DNA from: Lineus longissimus
Taxonomy: Eukaryota; Nemertea; Pilidiophora; Heteronemertea; Lineidae
Assembly: GCF_910592395.1 (NCBI RefSeq)
Contig: NC_088324.1
Location: 6,846,953-6,910,952, forward strand
DNA: 64,000 bases
Reading direction: 5' to 3'
The position numbers and the translations under genes were made by a program. Under the pieces are notes generated by a model. The model did no database searches, was not told the origin of the DNA, and saw only the letters and a list, made by a program, of their open reading frames with translations. This document shows positions 44,258 to 55,356 of this stretch, one piece after another. The stretch's first letter is position 1. Each line of letters opens with the position of its first letter.

Positions 44258-44617
44258 TCACTGGCTGTTTGTGGCCGGCCATGGTCTAGTTGGAGTGTCT
44301 TGCGGTTTCAATGCTTCCTGTTGCTGTTTTCGCGAGTGTCTCTGACAAGTACCACATTTCGAAATATTGTCGGTAAGATTCGAAGACATGTTTGGCCAAA
44401 ATAGCAATTGTCTAGCTCTGCGCTTGCACAATTCTATGCCTAAATGTCCTTGTTGAATGATTTCTATCATTTCCGGTCGGAGTGTTCGCGGTACGACTAT
44501 GAGGTTTTCTTTGAATATTAGTCCATCTGATTCACAATACTCATCCTGGTCCTGCCAGTAAGGACCTAGCGATTTATCAAGGTTTTGTCTGTGCGCAGGA
44601 AAACCAGTTCTGATCAC
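44258..44617 (-). pseudogene. Integrase zinc-binding fragment of the gypsy-type element
   Basis: It contains the histidine pair region and the CGTCQRHS cysteine pair of the integrase H2C2 domain. It is separated from the core by a frameshift. Confidence 0.8.
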
Positions 44618-45155
44618 TTCCTTGAGTTTCTGAAGTTCAGAGTCCTGTGCGGTTGCATTTTGTAACTGCTGAGTTTCTCATCGGATACAGCGAGTGTGCT
44701 AATAAGCAAGTGGACCTGTAAGTTCACTTCTTTCTCCATGTCACCTTCCTCCTGACCAGGAAGATTTGCTCTCGACAATGTATCGGCAACGACAAGTTGT
44801 TTCCCTGGCACATGAATTAGATTGTATCTATAATTCTGGAGTCGAAGTAAGAAGCGTTGGATTCGCGGCAGTGCTTTGAATAGCGGTTTCCTGACTAGGA
44901 TTTCAAGCGGTTTATGATCGGATTCGTTTGTGCATAGTTCTGTTCACAAGAAGTTAAGGCTCTGGACGCGAATGCAATCGGGTGACGTTCCTGTAGCGCG
45001 GTTCCTATCCTGCTTTTGATGCGTCTGCTGTGACGGTCAACTCTTTCTTAGGGTCGTAATAACTGAGCACTGGTGCCTAAGTTAGCTTTCTTCTTGAGAA
45101 CCTCCGTTGCATTTTTCTACGGTTCGTCCCAGTGCCAACTAGTGTCTTTCTGTAA

Positions 45156-46086
45156 TTACCCACGTAGCGGCGTGCTTATCATTGATAAGTTGGGTATGAA
45201 TTTGCCGAAATATTGGACCATGCCAATGAATCTCATCAATGCGTGTTTGTCCTGTTTGTGAGGCATCTTGATGATAGCCTCAACCTTGGCTGGGTTGGGT
45301 TTTACTCCCTGTTGCGTTAAGAGTAACCCTACATAGATCATTTCGGTAACACCTACGATGTATTTGCTTCGTTTAAGTCTCAATCCTGCCTCGCGTAGAC
45401 GATCTAGAACTTTGCGAAGTCTTATATCATGTTCTGCTTTGGTGTCGGCGTACACCAAATTATCATCCACTGAATTACAACAGCCTTCTAGACCTTCAGG
45501 ATTTTCTGAAGTACTTCAGAAGCACTGGAAATTCCGAATGGTAAACGCTTGAAACGGAATCTTCCGAAGCAGGTATTGAACGTAGTCAGCTTCGAACTAG
45601 CTAGATCAACTTTGATCTGCCAAAACGATCTAGATGAGTCGAGCACTGAAAAATACTTTGCTCCTGTGAGCTTAGCACTAATTTCGTCAGCGGTTGGTAG
45701 TTCATAATGTTCGCGTCGGATCGAACGATTTAGTTCTTTTGGGTCTAGACAAATTCGTAGTCTACCATCTGGTTTCTCCACGCATACGATTGGATTTACC
45801 CAGTCTGTGGGCTCATCCACATTTGTGAATCTTGACCATGCATTTTGGACAGTTCAGCTTTAAGACGCGGTTTGAGCTCTTCTGGCATCTTCCTCGGCGG
45901 ATAGATCACAGGCGTCGCATCCTCCTTCAAGCTGATATGATGTTCTGGCACCTTGAGGTATCCGATCCCGTGAAACAAATCTTTGAACTCGTTTAGAATT
46001 GCTTGAGATGTTCTATCGGATTTTGCGATGCGCTTTGATTGACTTTCAGATTCGGCACTGACTTTAGCATTTTTGCGTTGACTCAC
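45156..46086 (-). pseudogene. Reverse transcriptase fragments of the gypsy-type element
   Basis: Three frames (46086-45796, 45820-45488, 45470-45156) carry consecutive RT blocks, including GRLRICLDPKELN and RFKRLPFGI. The catalytic box keeps VDD but lacks the usual Tyr before it. At least two frame breaks. Confidence 0.85.
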
Positions 46087-46762
46087 GTCGTAGATTCGTT
46101 TCAGTAGGCCTAAATCGACACTAGACTTTGCTCCATGAATAGCTTCGGTTTCACATCGGCTTTTATGAATTCGATCTGATAATCATGCGATTTGTTCTAC
46201 ACTTGCTACGCACTTTGATTTCAGACCCGTCGTACGTCGACACTTTGACGTTAACTTTGGACAACGGAGGGGGCATTTCGTATTTTACGAAACAGATAGT
46301 AAGGAATGACGTTTGTCTGGGCCCCAGTATCGATTTTGAATTCCATCTTATTGCGTTTAGGCCCGACAGGTACAACTACATACCATTGCGAATCTCCTTC
46401 GTAATGAACTACGTCGAGAGATTTCGAGTGAACGGCTCCTATGAATAACTCCTCGAATTCGTTGATCCCATAGTCACCCCTGACATGATTTCCCGTAAGC
46501 AGGACACTGTTTCGGCAGCCAGAACTTTTCCACAGTTACCAGTTGCTTTGACCATGATAACTTGGCGTTTTCGATTCTTTGGGCTTGGCTCCTGTCGATT
46601 TCTTCGGCCACGTGCTGACTTTGTTTACGCTTGAAGTACCCGGATGTGCGATGTTTTCGCACGCGCTGCTGTTGCTAGCAGTCGACGATTTCAGGTTTTC
46701 TAAATATGATTTTGACTGTTCTGATGCCCGGCAAATGTCTATAGCCTAGGCTGCCTGTTTAA

Positions 46763-47270
46763 CTTTCATTCCCTCAACAATCTTTTACAAACTTGGTTTG
46801 AAAGAATGCTGTAAACAATCCGATCTTTGATGAGCGAATCGGCAAGCGTACCAAATTCACAGGTTTTGACCTTGTTCTTCAGGTCCGTCAAAAAATTGTC
46901 AAAAGTCTCACCTTCCAGCTGAATTCTGGAGTTAAAAACATGTCTCTCAAATGTCACATTCTTTTCTGAGGTACAGTAGTCTTCAAACTTCTTTACAAGT
47001 GGAGCATATTTGTCCGTCACAGCTTCGGAGAACGTAAAACTCGAGAAAACTTCCACGGCCTCCTCACCTATGCCATGTATGCAGTGCAGGAGTGTCGCGC
47101 ACTGAAGATCTTGACTTCAAATCTGTGGCAGTTTGATACCGTTCAACTTGCTGTCTCCACTTACGCCAGCTCTCTGCAATATTTCCATCCAACCTGGTTT
47201 TGGCGGACGGAGGCCTTCCATTGTCGTTATAAATCAGTTTTATTCTGACACCATGGTAATGAATGAACAA
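46763..47270 (-). pseudogene. gag-like fragment of the gypsy-type element
   Basis: Two frames (47270-47064 and 47056-46766) give an ESWRKWRQQ-type capsid start and a helical capsid body. They are separated by a frameshift near 47060-47100. The following zinc-knuckle region is too degraded to assign. Confidence 0.75.
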
Positions 47271-47393
47271 CTCTGTGATCGGGAGTCCATTCGAAAGCGT
47301 CTGCTTTATAACTCATGCGCAGTAGTGCGCTAGATAGTACGATTAACAATATAGGTGGCAGCACCTGACGGTGGTGCTGGGCACACTATGACA
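47254..47393 (-). repeat. 5' LTR
   Basis: 140 bp, starting TGTCATAGTG on the minus strand, directly next to the 5-bp duplication. Confidence 0.92.
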
Positions 47394-47530
47394 GTCATGT
47401 CAGACTCAGCCCTAAATATATTCCTCGTGCAAGCGTGAATCATGTACTGTGAGATGTGAGAGACCCCTATCGGCGACTTTGTGTAACTTTATCTAGCCTG
47501 CATAGCTGCTGCCTAGATATTGTCCCTTTG

Positions 47531-49980
47531 AAATAGATGTGACCGACCATTTCAATTTTTCATGACATCACCTGGCGTTGGAAATACATGTATAAGTACA
47601 GTTGTACCAACATTAAATACATGTGATTTGTGCGAATGAACGGCGTACCCCTTTAATTAATACTGGTGAATCCTGTTCAGGATCAATCAAACCACTGTAC
47701 TTTAATCATGAATGGGAAGGCAATTTTATGCAAGCTAGCTATTTGGTTGAAATTGACAATCTCTCACATAGAAACTAGTTTGATTGCATTCAACTATAAA
47801 TCCATTGAACAATGGTCAGTCTGAAATCTAGGCCATATTATATCCTTATCGGCTAAAACTCAGCCTCGTTGCTAAAACTCAGCCTCGTTTTGGTACCAAT
47901 GCATGATAGTGCATTGGTACTGCAATGTACTACCTGTCTGATAGAGAGTAGCCAAATGATTATGTGCCACTAAAAGTGTCCCCTGTGACCATACAGTTAC
48001 CCACATCTGTTTCAATCTTGCTGATATTGGAGAATAGGTCACTCACTGACTGTTTATAATGTTTATCCTCAAACATATTATCCTATTTAGCTCCAGTAGA
48101 CAGATTAATAATCCTAAATAATCCTGAAGGGTGTGGCTGCCCTTTTTGGGCGTGTTCTGGGAGGCTTAAAGAGCCTTGAGGGTGAAAAATCCACTAGGCC
48201 TCTCTCTTGATATCTTGACTAATGGTATGCAAAATGTTGATTTCATATCTCAACTGGTCTCTGCTATATTATTGGTTATAGTCATGAGGGGCAGGGTTCT
48301 AAAATGCCAATCAACAGAAAAAAGCTGTTGTCTTAGCCTGGTCTCAGCCAATTAGCTCATGCACATTTTGGCACATAATGATGCCTTCTTTCAGATGCAA
48401 GCGGTCTGATGGCTTGAAATTAAAATAGTTCTGAGAAATCTTCAAATAAACAGTGTCTTGATAGATGGGGTCAAACATGCTGAGAGACACATGTTGGATG
48501 CCATGTTCTGTGAGGCTTAGAGTTCAAGACAGTTGATGTATGATATCCATAGGTACATAATGTCCTAACGTATCAAAATATAGTCATCTTAAACTGAAAT
48601 ATACCACACATGATGTAAAATCAGTACTTTTTTGGTGCTCATTTTGCAAATCAGAGTTAAAAATCCAGGACATGACCTACTTCCTTGATGCACATTCTGT
48701 ATACCCTGCACTAGTATGCATGTGTCAGTTAGGCGTTGGTGTCATAGTGGTTGCTATGGCTAAGGGCATTTTCACCATTAGTTAAGTTAGTTCATTGTAG
48801 AGTTTGAAGTAACTGTACATATACCTAATTGATAATATATCCCAAATGTCCACTTAGATTAGTTAGCATAGCCCCATAGGTTTATAATATTCATGAAATT
48901 TTTTATCTTTCACCCATGGGTGGATGGAGCCCATGTGGTCAACATGAGCTAGTAGCTAGTTAGTTGTCCAACAGACAACATGCTTGGGGTTGTTTCTTTT
49001 GGATTGCTATGAGTCAATCACGGATGCCTCTCAATCACGGAATGGCTATATTGAGCGTGTCCTAATTAGAGTCTGGCCTGCTTGCAGCTGATATGCCACT
49101 CAGCGTAAACCAAACCGAGGCCATCAGATTACGCGGGAACTGATATCAATTACATATTCCTGGTCTGGATCGGTGACTGGGTACTTATTTCATCAAATAA
49201 TGCAACCTATTGACTTTTTCTGTCATCCAAATGATGATTGATTGTAAACTTGTCCTGGCTGTTGTTCACCAACCACACCTACCTACAGAGATTAACAGAG
49301 ATAGAAATCAAGACCCTAACGCATCCGCTGAATTTTCTTTTTATCAGAAATAATGAGAAGCCTTTGCACCTTGAAATCAACTGATGAGGCAGAGATGTGG
49401 AGCAGGTCAGCTGATCAATGATATGATTGAATGAAAATATTTTACGAAGAAATTCTAAAATACCTTGGTACCGTAAAGTCAACTTTTAAATGGAAAATGC
49501 ATAAGCCTCGTTCTGAGAGCGGAGTGTTTTGGACACGCAACCAAGATGCTCTACCAAAGTTCCCTCGGGTTGCACTAAAATGTGGAACCATGCACACGTC
49601 ACGTCAATGGAATTTCAGCTCACTTCAGAAGTTTGAGGCTCTCAAAACACTGCTTCAAACACAAATCAGTCAAGGAGGCATCAACCACCCTAAGTTTTTT
49701 AATGAGCACTACACATATTTGCCGAGAAAAACGCTCCAAATAGCCCATTTGCGCGGATTTTAGCATCACTTGAGCGAGCCGATGCGGACTTCCTATGCGC
49801 GCTGTACAAAATGTACATGTCTCATTTTCTGTAACGTTGCCGTAACATAATGTAAACAATGGCGTTACCGGCGCTCCGGCCGGGCCGGCGATGGATGGAA
49901 TTTGCCAAATTCGCACATATTCAAGTTATTTTCGTGGCCTATCTTTTTAAGTTTGAGGTATTTTAGAATAGAAATTGAAC
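47531..49980. other. Intergenic DNA between SLCO and POMT1
   Basis: There is no supported gene. It holds a family A tip fragment (CGAATGAACGGCGTACCCC) at about 47632-47656 and a 19-bp tandem duplication GCTAAAACTCAGCCTCGTT at 47853-47889. The 110-codon frame at 49431-49763 has no domain. Confidence 0.45.
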
Positions 49981-49983
49981 CCT

Positions 49984-50200
49984 CGGCTTCGGACCTTGGT
50001 TGAGTTACCAAGACACTCTCGGGTGGAGCTAAAATTTCGTCCAAACCCTCGCCTGACCTTGGTTGAGTTACCAAGACACTCTCGGGTGGAGCTAAAATTT
50101 CGTCCAAACCCTCGCCGACAGGCGAGGGTTTGGACTGTATTTTAGCTCCACCCTCGAGTGTCTTGGTAACTCAACCAAGGTCCTCCGCCTCGGGTTCAAT
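49984..50200. repeat. Direct repeat plus inverted copy (hairpin)
   Basis: A 63-bp unit with CCTTGGTTGAGTTACCAAGA is repeated at 49992 and 50055, and then occurs inverted at 50121-50190. The axis is near 50117 (CTCGCCGACAGGCGAG). Each unit also has its own small palindrome CTTGGTTGAGTTACCAAG. Confidence 0.9.
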
Positions 50201-52064
50201 TCCTTAAACCTCACTCAGCTCAGCTGTCAGCAAAGAAAGTCCAAAATGGCTGTGAATGAGCGCACAAGACACAAAATAGAGCGACTATTTACATCTTGAC
50301 TTATAAAACCTTACCTTTATCACTTCATATTCACAATTTATGATCCACAACGTCTCAAAAACTGAGATTTTTATGAACAAAATCAAGACGAAATAGTGAA
50401 ATTTATGTTTACAGCTCAGTTTCTTAATTGTCTCATAGGCGGCGTGGTTCAAATATTCTAGATTTGATGTAATACATTTATAGATTAAAATATTCTTTTC
50501 ATCTAAAACATTCACACAAAATATAACTTTTCGTTGAAATCTTATTAGGAATATAAAATCGACATATTTTAAAATCATTGATGTTCAAAAAAATAATAGC
50601 TATTTGCCAAATTTTGAGGTGACAAAAATATAAAAAATTACCTCATATCAGGAACAACTCAGAATTTGGCTTAAACCCAATTTTCAGGAATGGGCATGTA
50701 AAACATCAGTTTTAACCATTATACTGCAGCGAGAAGTAACTTTGGTCGTAGGGTCCTGAAGACCAGTTCAGTAAGTATTGATTACAGTAAAAGATAATGA
50801 CATGGCAAGCATCATTAGCTCAAATTATCGATGTTATCTGATATCTGATTTCTTGTGCGAGTGTTGTACAGTACACTCTACAGGACTACAGTGTGTCTCA
50901 TAAAAAAGGCAATCAGGCACAACGAGAACAATGTTGTGTGCGACCATACAGTCTTTTGTTTCCTGCTTGTTTGTTGTGGCCAGCAGTGGCTTCCCTCGCC
51001 TGGTAATATGTAAAGTCAAGGACTTGGTGAGCCCCCTTTAGGTCGGGGGAGCACCCCCGAACCCCCCTACGATAGCGTAACATTTTTACCCAGTACAATG
51101 GAGGGGAAACCCCCCAAACCCCCCATGTTGGGACCATCCATAGTTCCTTCCGACACATTTTTGTTTTGGTAATGTAATACATTGTGATTGTCCTTATTCA
51201 CGGGAATCGGGCGTTTCCAGTGATATACGACACAAATGGGTTGTCCTCATGCATTCACTTTGGAAACGCATTTTGAAATAGATGTTACGTCCTGTTAATC
51301 GGGCACATCATCATCGCGTACATTGGGAAAAACTCCCTAACGAGACCGGAGCAGCCGGCTGAAAGTAGTTTAATTATTGGCCGCTAGGGTGCAGTATGTC
51401 GCTCACCCGAATTTTTCACGCAACTTTTGCTAAATAGAGCTAGTTCTAGTTTGTGATTCATTTTGATACTTCAGATTTGGGTAGTAGACCAAATTAACTT
51501 AGTCGTCAGTGTGGTTTTAAGCAGGAAAAACGTATTTGTTTTTCTTAAAGTGCCTTTTTTGGACGGGTATGTGCGATTGTTTTGTTTATGTCACGTGACC
51601 TCGACCATGTCGACACAAAATTGAAATAAACCACCCTTTTCTGTCATTATTAAGGACGGATATTTCTCTAATAAAAATATTAATATAATTGGCCAATTTC
51701 TTAGGCATATGTAGCGAATTCCCATGAAGATTTAAATTAGATGTTCTCGTAACTTGTTACAACTGGTCTGATTTATTAATTCAGCGCTACAACTGGTCTG
51801 ATTTATTAATTGAACGCCATTTTGAAAAACCAAAAAAAATTGTTTGTAGGATATACAATAGTTACTCTCTTTATTTCTCATTATCATTCATTATATACTC
51901 CCGCACACACGTGTATCTTAAGAGCCCCTCCTAAAGGGGGGCTTATGACTAAGTGTATCTTTTAAATCTAGGTTCAAATATTGATCTGGCATGTATGTAT
52001 GTATGTAGGCCTATGTCTGGCTGGGGGTTATACGTTGTACGTCATGATGTGTTGTGAAGAGGCA
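50201..52064. other. Intergenic DNA
   Basis: No gene is seen. It includes a 28-bp tandem duplication (CTACAACTGGTCTGATTTAT) at about 51759-51815. Confidence 0.42.
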
Positions 52065-52180
52065 AAAATTTAAGTACCTTGAAAGCCACACCCGCTCGTC
52101 CATAAAAATCATCCTGGGTGCACTTGAGATCGGACCCGGGCTCTAATGCATGGTAGCTAGGTAACCGCGCGATTTATGCC
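52065..52180 (-). mobile_element. tRNA-derived SINE, copy 2 (partial)
   Basis: Reverse of GAGATCGGACCCGGG gives a B box, followed as in copy 1 by a block with GTGGCTTTCAAGG. The A-box half is diverged. Confidence 0.65.
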
Positions 52181-52289
52181 GCACCATCAATAAACGATTG
52201 CCACTTTTTGATCCGAATTACTTCCGTCCTCCATAAATTACACTTCTGTCCACAATTCCGATTGATGCCGTGGCATTCTGAATTCTGTT

Positions 52290-53165
52290 CACTCGTGCCA
52301 GCCATAACCGAGGGTTTCCTTCGTTGGCGACCCGTCTCGCGCGAGCACGGGACTTGCCTCCTCGCTTGCCTCTCGGGCGGTTCGCCCGGCCTGTGCTGAT
52401 TGACGAGTTGCGACAGAGTACGGGGCATTGTACTCTCTGTCTCTCATCGGATCCGCCGCGGGTCACGCACCTGTAATCAAAGGTCCGGTCAAGGTTGTAC
52501 GAAAATAGTCCCTTTAAAATAATTTAATTCCCTTAGAATGCAGTGGTAAAAAAAGTAGGTCAACGGTAAAAATGATTGAAAAAAGCGCCCCCTATGTTCA
52601 GACCCCCCAAACTTTGAATTTATCATGCATAACGTACAACGAAAATTTCATGGTTTAACAGGCTAGGATAGGTCTATTTACCTGTGAAAGCGTTCCTCCC
52701 AGATTATGTCTGGGAAAAAGTGATGAGCTGATGGATATTGCCTATTTAACTGGAAAATGGCTTAAAACTTCATTACAGGTACGTGGCCCGCTGCTTTTTC
52801 GACGGAGCTTTCCCATCGCCGGCGACCCGTCTCGAGCGAACACGGGCCTCTCCAATTCGCCTAGGCCTACCTCTCGGGCGGGTCGCCTGGCCGGTGCTGA
52901 TTAAGGAGTTGCGACAGAGTACGGGGCCCCGTACTCTTGGCCTCTCGCCGGATCCGCCGCGGCTTTTCTGACAGAGGGTTTCCTTCATTGGCGAGCCTCT
53001 CGCACGGGCACAGGCCTTGCCCACTCGCCTGCCTCTCCGGCGGGTCGCCCAGCCTGTGCCGATTCAGGAGTTGCGACATAGTACGGGGCACCGAACTCGC
53101 GGCCTTTAGCCAGATTCTGCCACGGCTTTTCCGCCCGAGTGTCTCCAGCGTTGGCGACCCCCTCG
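52290..53165. repeat. GC-rich tandem/dispersed repeat, three units
   Basis: Three GC-rich units (about 52305-52450, 52800-52970 and 52975-53160) share GGAGTTGCGACAGAGTACGG, CTCTCGGGCGGGTCGCC and GGATCCGCCGCGG blocks. They stand out sharply from the AT-rich surroundings. They do not resemble rRNA or tRNA. Arg/Pro-rich frames on both strands follow from composition. Confidence 0.75.
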
Positions 53166-53660
53166 CCTTTTTTATGGTTTCATGCCTATATTTTTAAATT
53201 GTACATACATGTACATGTACATGTTCACTAAAACCTCATACCAGTCCTGTGGGAAGGTAATCAAAATATAGGCCTGAGCTGAAGCATGAAACTATCAAAA
53301 CTTTATTTCAGTACAGCACATTCTACATCATCAATTTCTTTTTCATGCACCATCTGGAATGTTTTAATTACAAACTGCCATAACTTTAAGATGAGTACCG
53401 GTAGTTTGATTTTTATGCGGTTTTCGCACTTGTGTTCCTTATGTTATGCCCTATTATTTATACCCAAAGTTCAAATTTTGATAAAAGCGTTGCAGGTCAC
53501 CTTTGAAAACACACCTGTCGCAGCTGTGCAACCGCAGACACTGGGAATGCATCCGATCAATATGAATTATGATTATATTCGGCAGCACTTTGATATTGTC
53601 CTACAGGCATGTGGGGCCTCGTATAGCTTTAGAATTATTGTCGTTGTCAAGCTCGGGTCG
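53166..53660. other. Intergenic DNA
   Basis: No supported feature. The 129-codon frame at 53286-53675 runs into the next element and has no domain. Confidence 0.4.
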
Positions 53661-53663
53661 TTG

Positions 53664-54436
53664 TACAGGGTGTAAAAGAATAGTCCTGCTACTTTAACAT
53701 TTGAATAACTTTTTTTTTAAATATGTTTTAAAGGATCATCTATATGATTAATACTAGAACTGGTAAAAATATCTTTATGTCTACCACTGCCTTAACCGCT
53801 GGATGAAATCTCCTAATTTTTTGTATGGCATGTAGATTTTACCCGTAAAGCCATTCAGCTACGTCTCTAATCCATATTTTCAGCGAAAAATGTGTTTTTT
53901 TCATATGAACATCCTGAGATCATGTGCTTTTTCGTATGAATAGCTGGCCAGGCTAATCGTACGAATTTGTCGCAGGGATTTGATCAGACATAGGCCTACC
54001 CCAAAACAATCGCCAACATACGACTTGATCCTCAAAATCAACGACATGCTCATAAGCAAGTTGGAGGGATCCACCAAAACGTATTCGAGTGTATACAGGC
54101 CAATTTCTAATGATGAAACATAATAGGACAACTATTCCATTGGATTTCTTCATCGGATTTAATTACTCTGACGGCATGCCAACCGTTTGTTCTTGAAATT
54201 GGGTGCACTTGTTATGCTTTTCCGAACCTTGACATCCCAAAAGGACTCTAGGAACACGCTCTTAAACTTTTAGTTAAATTTTTAGGGAAATGTTGTTTCA
54301 GTAAAAAAAAGAATCTGATCAGCATAAATTGTAACTAGCCAGTCTATATTATTCTTTGGAAGGAGCAAATAATGGTCAAATTATAATCAATATGAAATGT
54401 AAATGTTTCTCTCTGTTGGTTATTCCAATCCTTCCA

Positions 54437-54467
<31 letters not shown>

Positions 54468-54616
54468 ACAACACTCCATGCCCCAAACTCCGCGCAGAGC
54501 TCGGGTAATTACTAGTTATTATTATTAAAGGGTGATAGATAAAGTTTCCGGAATAAACACTTAAACAAATTTTATTCAACTTCAAATTTAGCAAGACGAT
54601 TTTTTTACACCCTGTA
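53664..54616. mobile_element. Mariner-like TIR element, non-coding
   Basis: The tips CAGGGTGTAAAAGAAT and, reversed from 54614, CAGGGTGTAAAAAAAT are each flanked by TA. It is 949 bp and contains a C tract and (CA)n at 54437-54470. No transposase frame is recognisable. The CAGGGTG tip and TA duplication fit Tc1/mariner. Confidence 0.7.
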
Positions 54617-54851
54617 GTTTGCTTGATTCTGGCTGAATAAACATTGAGCTGCACACCACATTCAGGACATTCTGAAATCCAGTTCATTCTGTTGTGTGAC
54701 CTCATCCAGTCGTTTTCAACTTACTTTGCGCCATATTTGCAAACGTTCATCAGGTGCTCGCAGCAACTGTTGGTCGTTCCGTGTTCAGGTAGGCCTTCTT
54801 GAAAAATAATTTTTTGAATGTGAATGTTCATGTGCTCTTGTTTGTCTTTAA

Positions 54852-55076
54852 AGGGGTACACCGTTCATCAGTACTGGTGGTCCAGTTTAATCCACTAATA
54901 CACAATGCTGTAGTGCAGTTATTGTGAATACAAATTTGTTTAAACTTGGTATTCATAGTATTTGTATATCAGGCTACACAACGGCAATGTTGAAATTTAT
55001 ATTTACTGTGTATTTTCGCAATTGGGCATTTTTGAATTCAATTACAAATACAACATTTTTAACAAACGGCGTAGGC
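54852..55076 (+). mobile_element. TTAA MITE, family A copy 12
   Basis: Left TTAA at 54848-54851; the right end has lost the final CTTTAA. Confidence 0.86.
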
Positions 55077-55340
55077 TAAAAGGAGTGGCGGATCAGTGGT
55101 GGAAACTATTAATGTGCTGCGGAATTAGGTGACTGGGCAGTGGGCAGCTTGGTTATAATGCATGGCCATACTGATGCCATTGGTACTCCAAAAGCAAAGG
55201 GATCATGCACTTACCAATTTATACTATACATCCCAATCAGGAATTATGGACTCATCATTTCATCCTGCAGACTCAACAGACAGTTCCTGTTCAAACTTTC
55301 ATTGCCGTTTATTCCATATTTGTGACTTTTGATTATTTTT
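55077..55340. other. Region just 5' of POMT1 coding exon 1
   Basis: No feature is assigned. An acceptor (ATTTTTAG) at about 55342 shows that POMT1 has a further 5' exon, which I did not find. Confidence 0.4.
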
Positions 55341-55356
55341 AGGCGAGGCTTTTAGC

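Larger units (their letters stand above)
42989..47398 (-). mobile_element. Ty3/gypsy-type LTR retrotransposon, decayed
   Basis: Two 140-bp LTRs in direct orientation, 42994-43133 and 47254-47393, differ at about 9 positions. GTCAT duplications flank the element (42989-42993 and 47394-47398). A purine tract (minus-strand AAACCAAAGGGAGA) lies just inside the 3' LTR, and a TGGTGTCAGA primer-site-like sequence directly follows the 5' LTR. The minus-strand order is gag (47270-46763), protease (DTGA motif, about 46340-46285), reverse transcriptase (about 46086-45156), a degraded RNase H region, then integrase (44617-43366). Many stops and frameshifts separate these parts, so it cannot make a full polyprotein. 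Confidence 0.95.
42902..47526 (+). mobile_element. TTAA MITE, family B copy 4, split by an LTR element
   Basis: The left piece 42902-42993 starts GGGGACTATAGGCA after TTAA. The right piece 47394-47526 continues the family sequence and ends TTGTCCC before a mutated TTAA. The LTR retrotransposon occupies the gap, so the MITE is older. Confidence 0.88.

Noticed and set aside
49431-49763. 110-codon plus-strand frame
   Set aside because: No domain, no start or splice context, surrounded by featureless DNA.
52174-53197. Arg/Pro-rich frames on both strands
   Set aside because: They track the GC-rich repeat units and occur on both strands, so they are composition artefacts.
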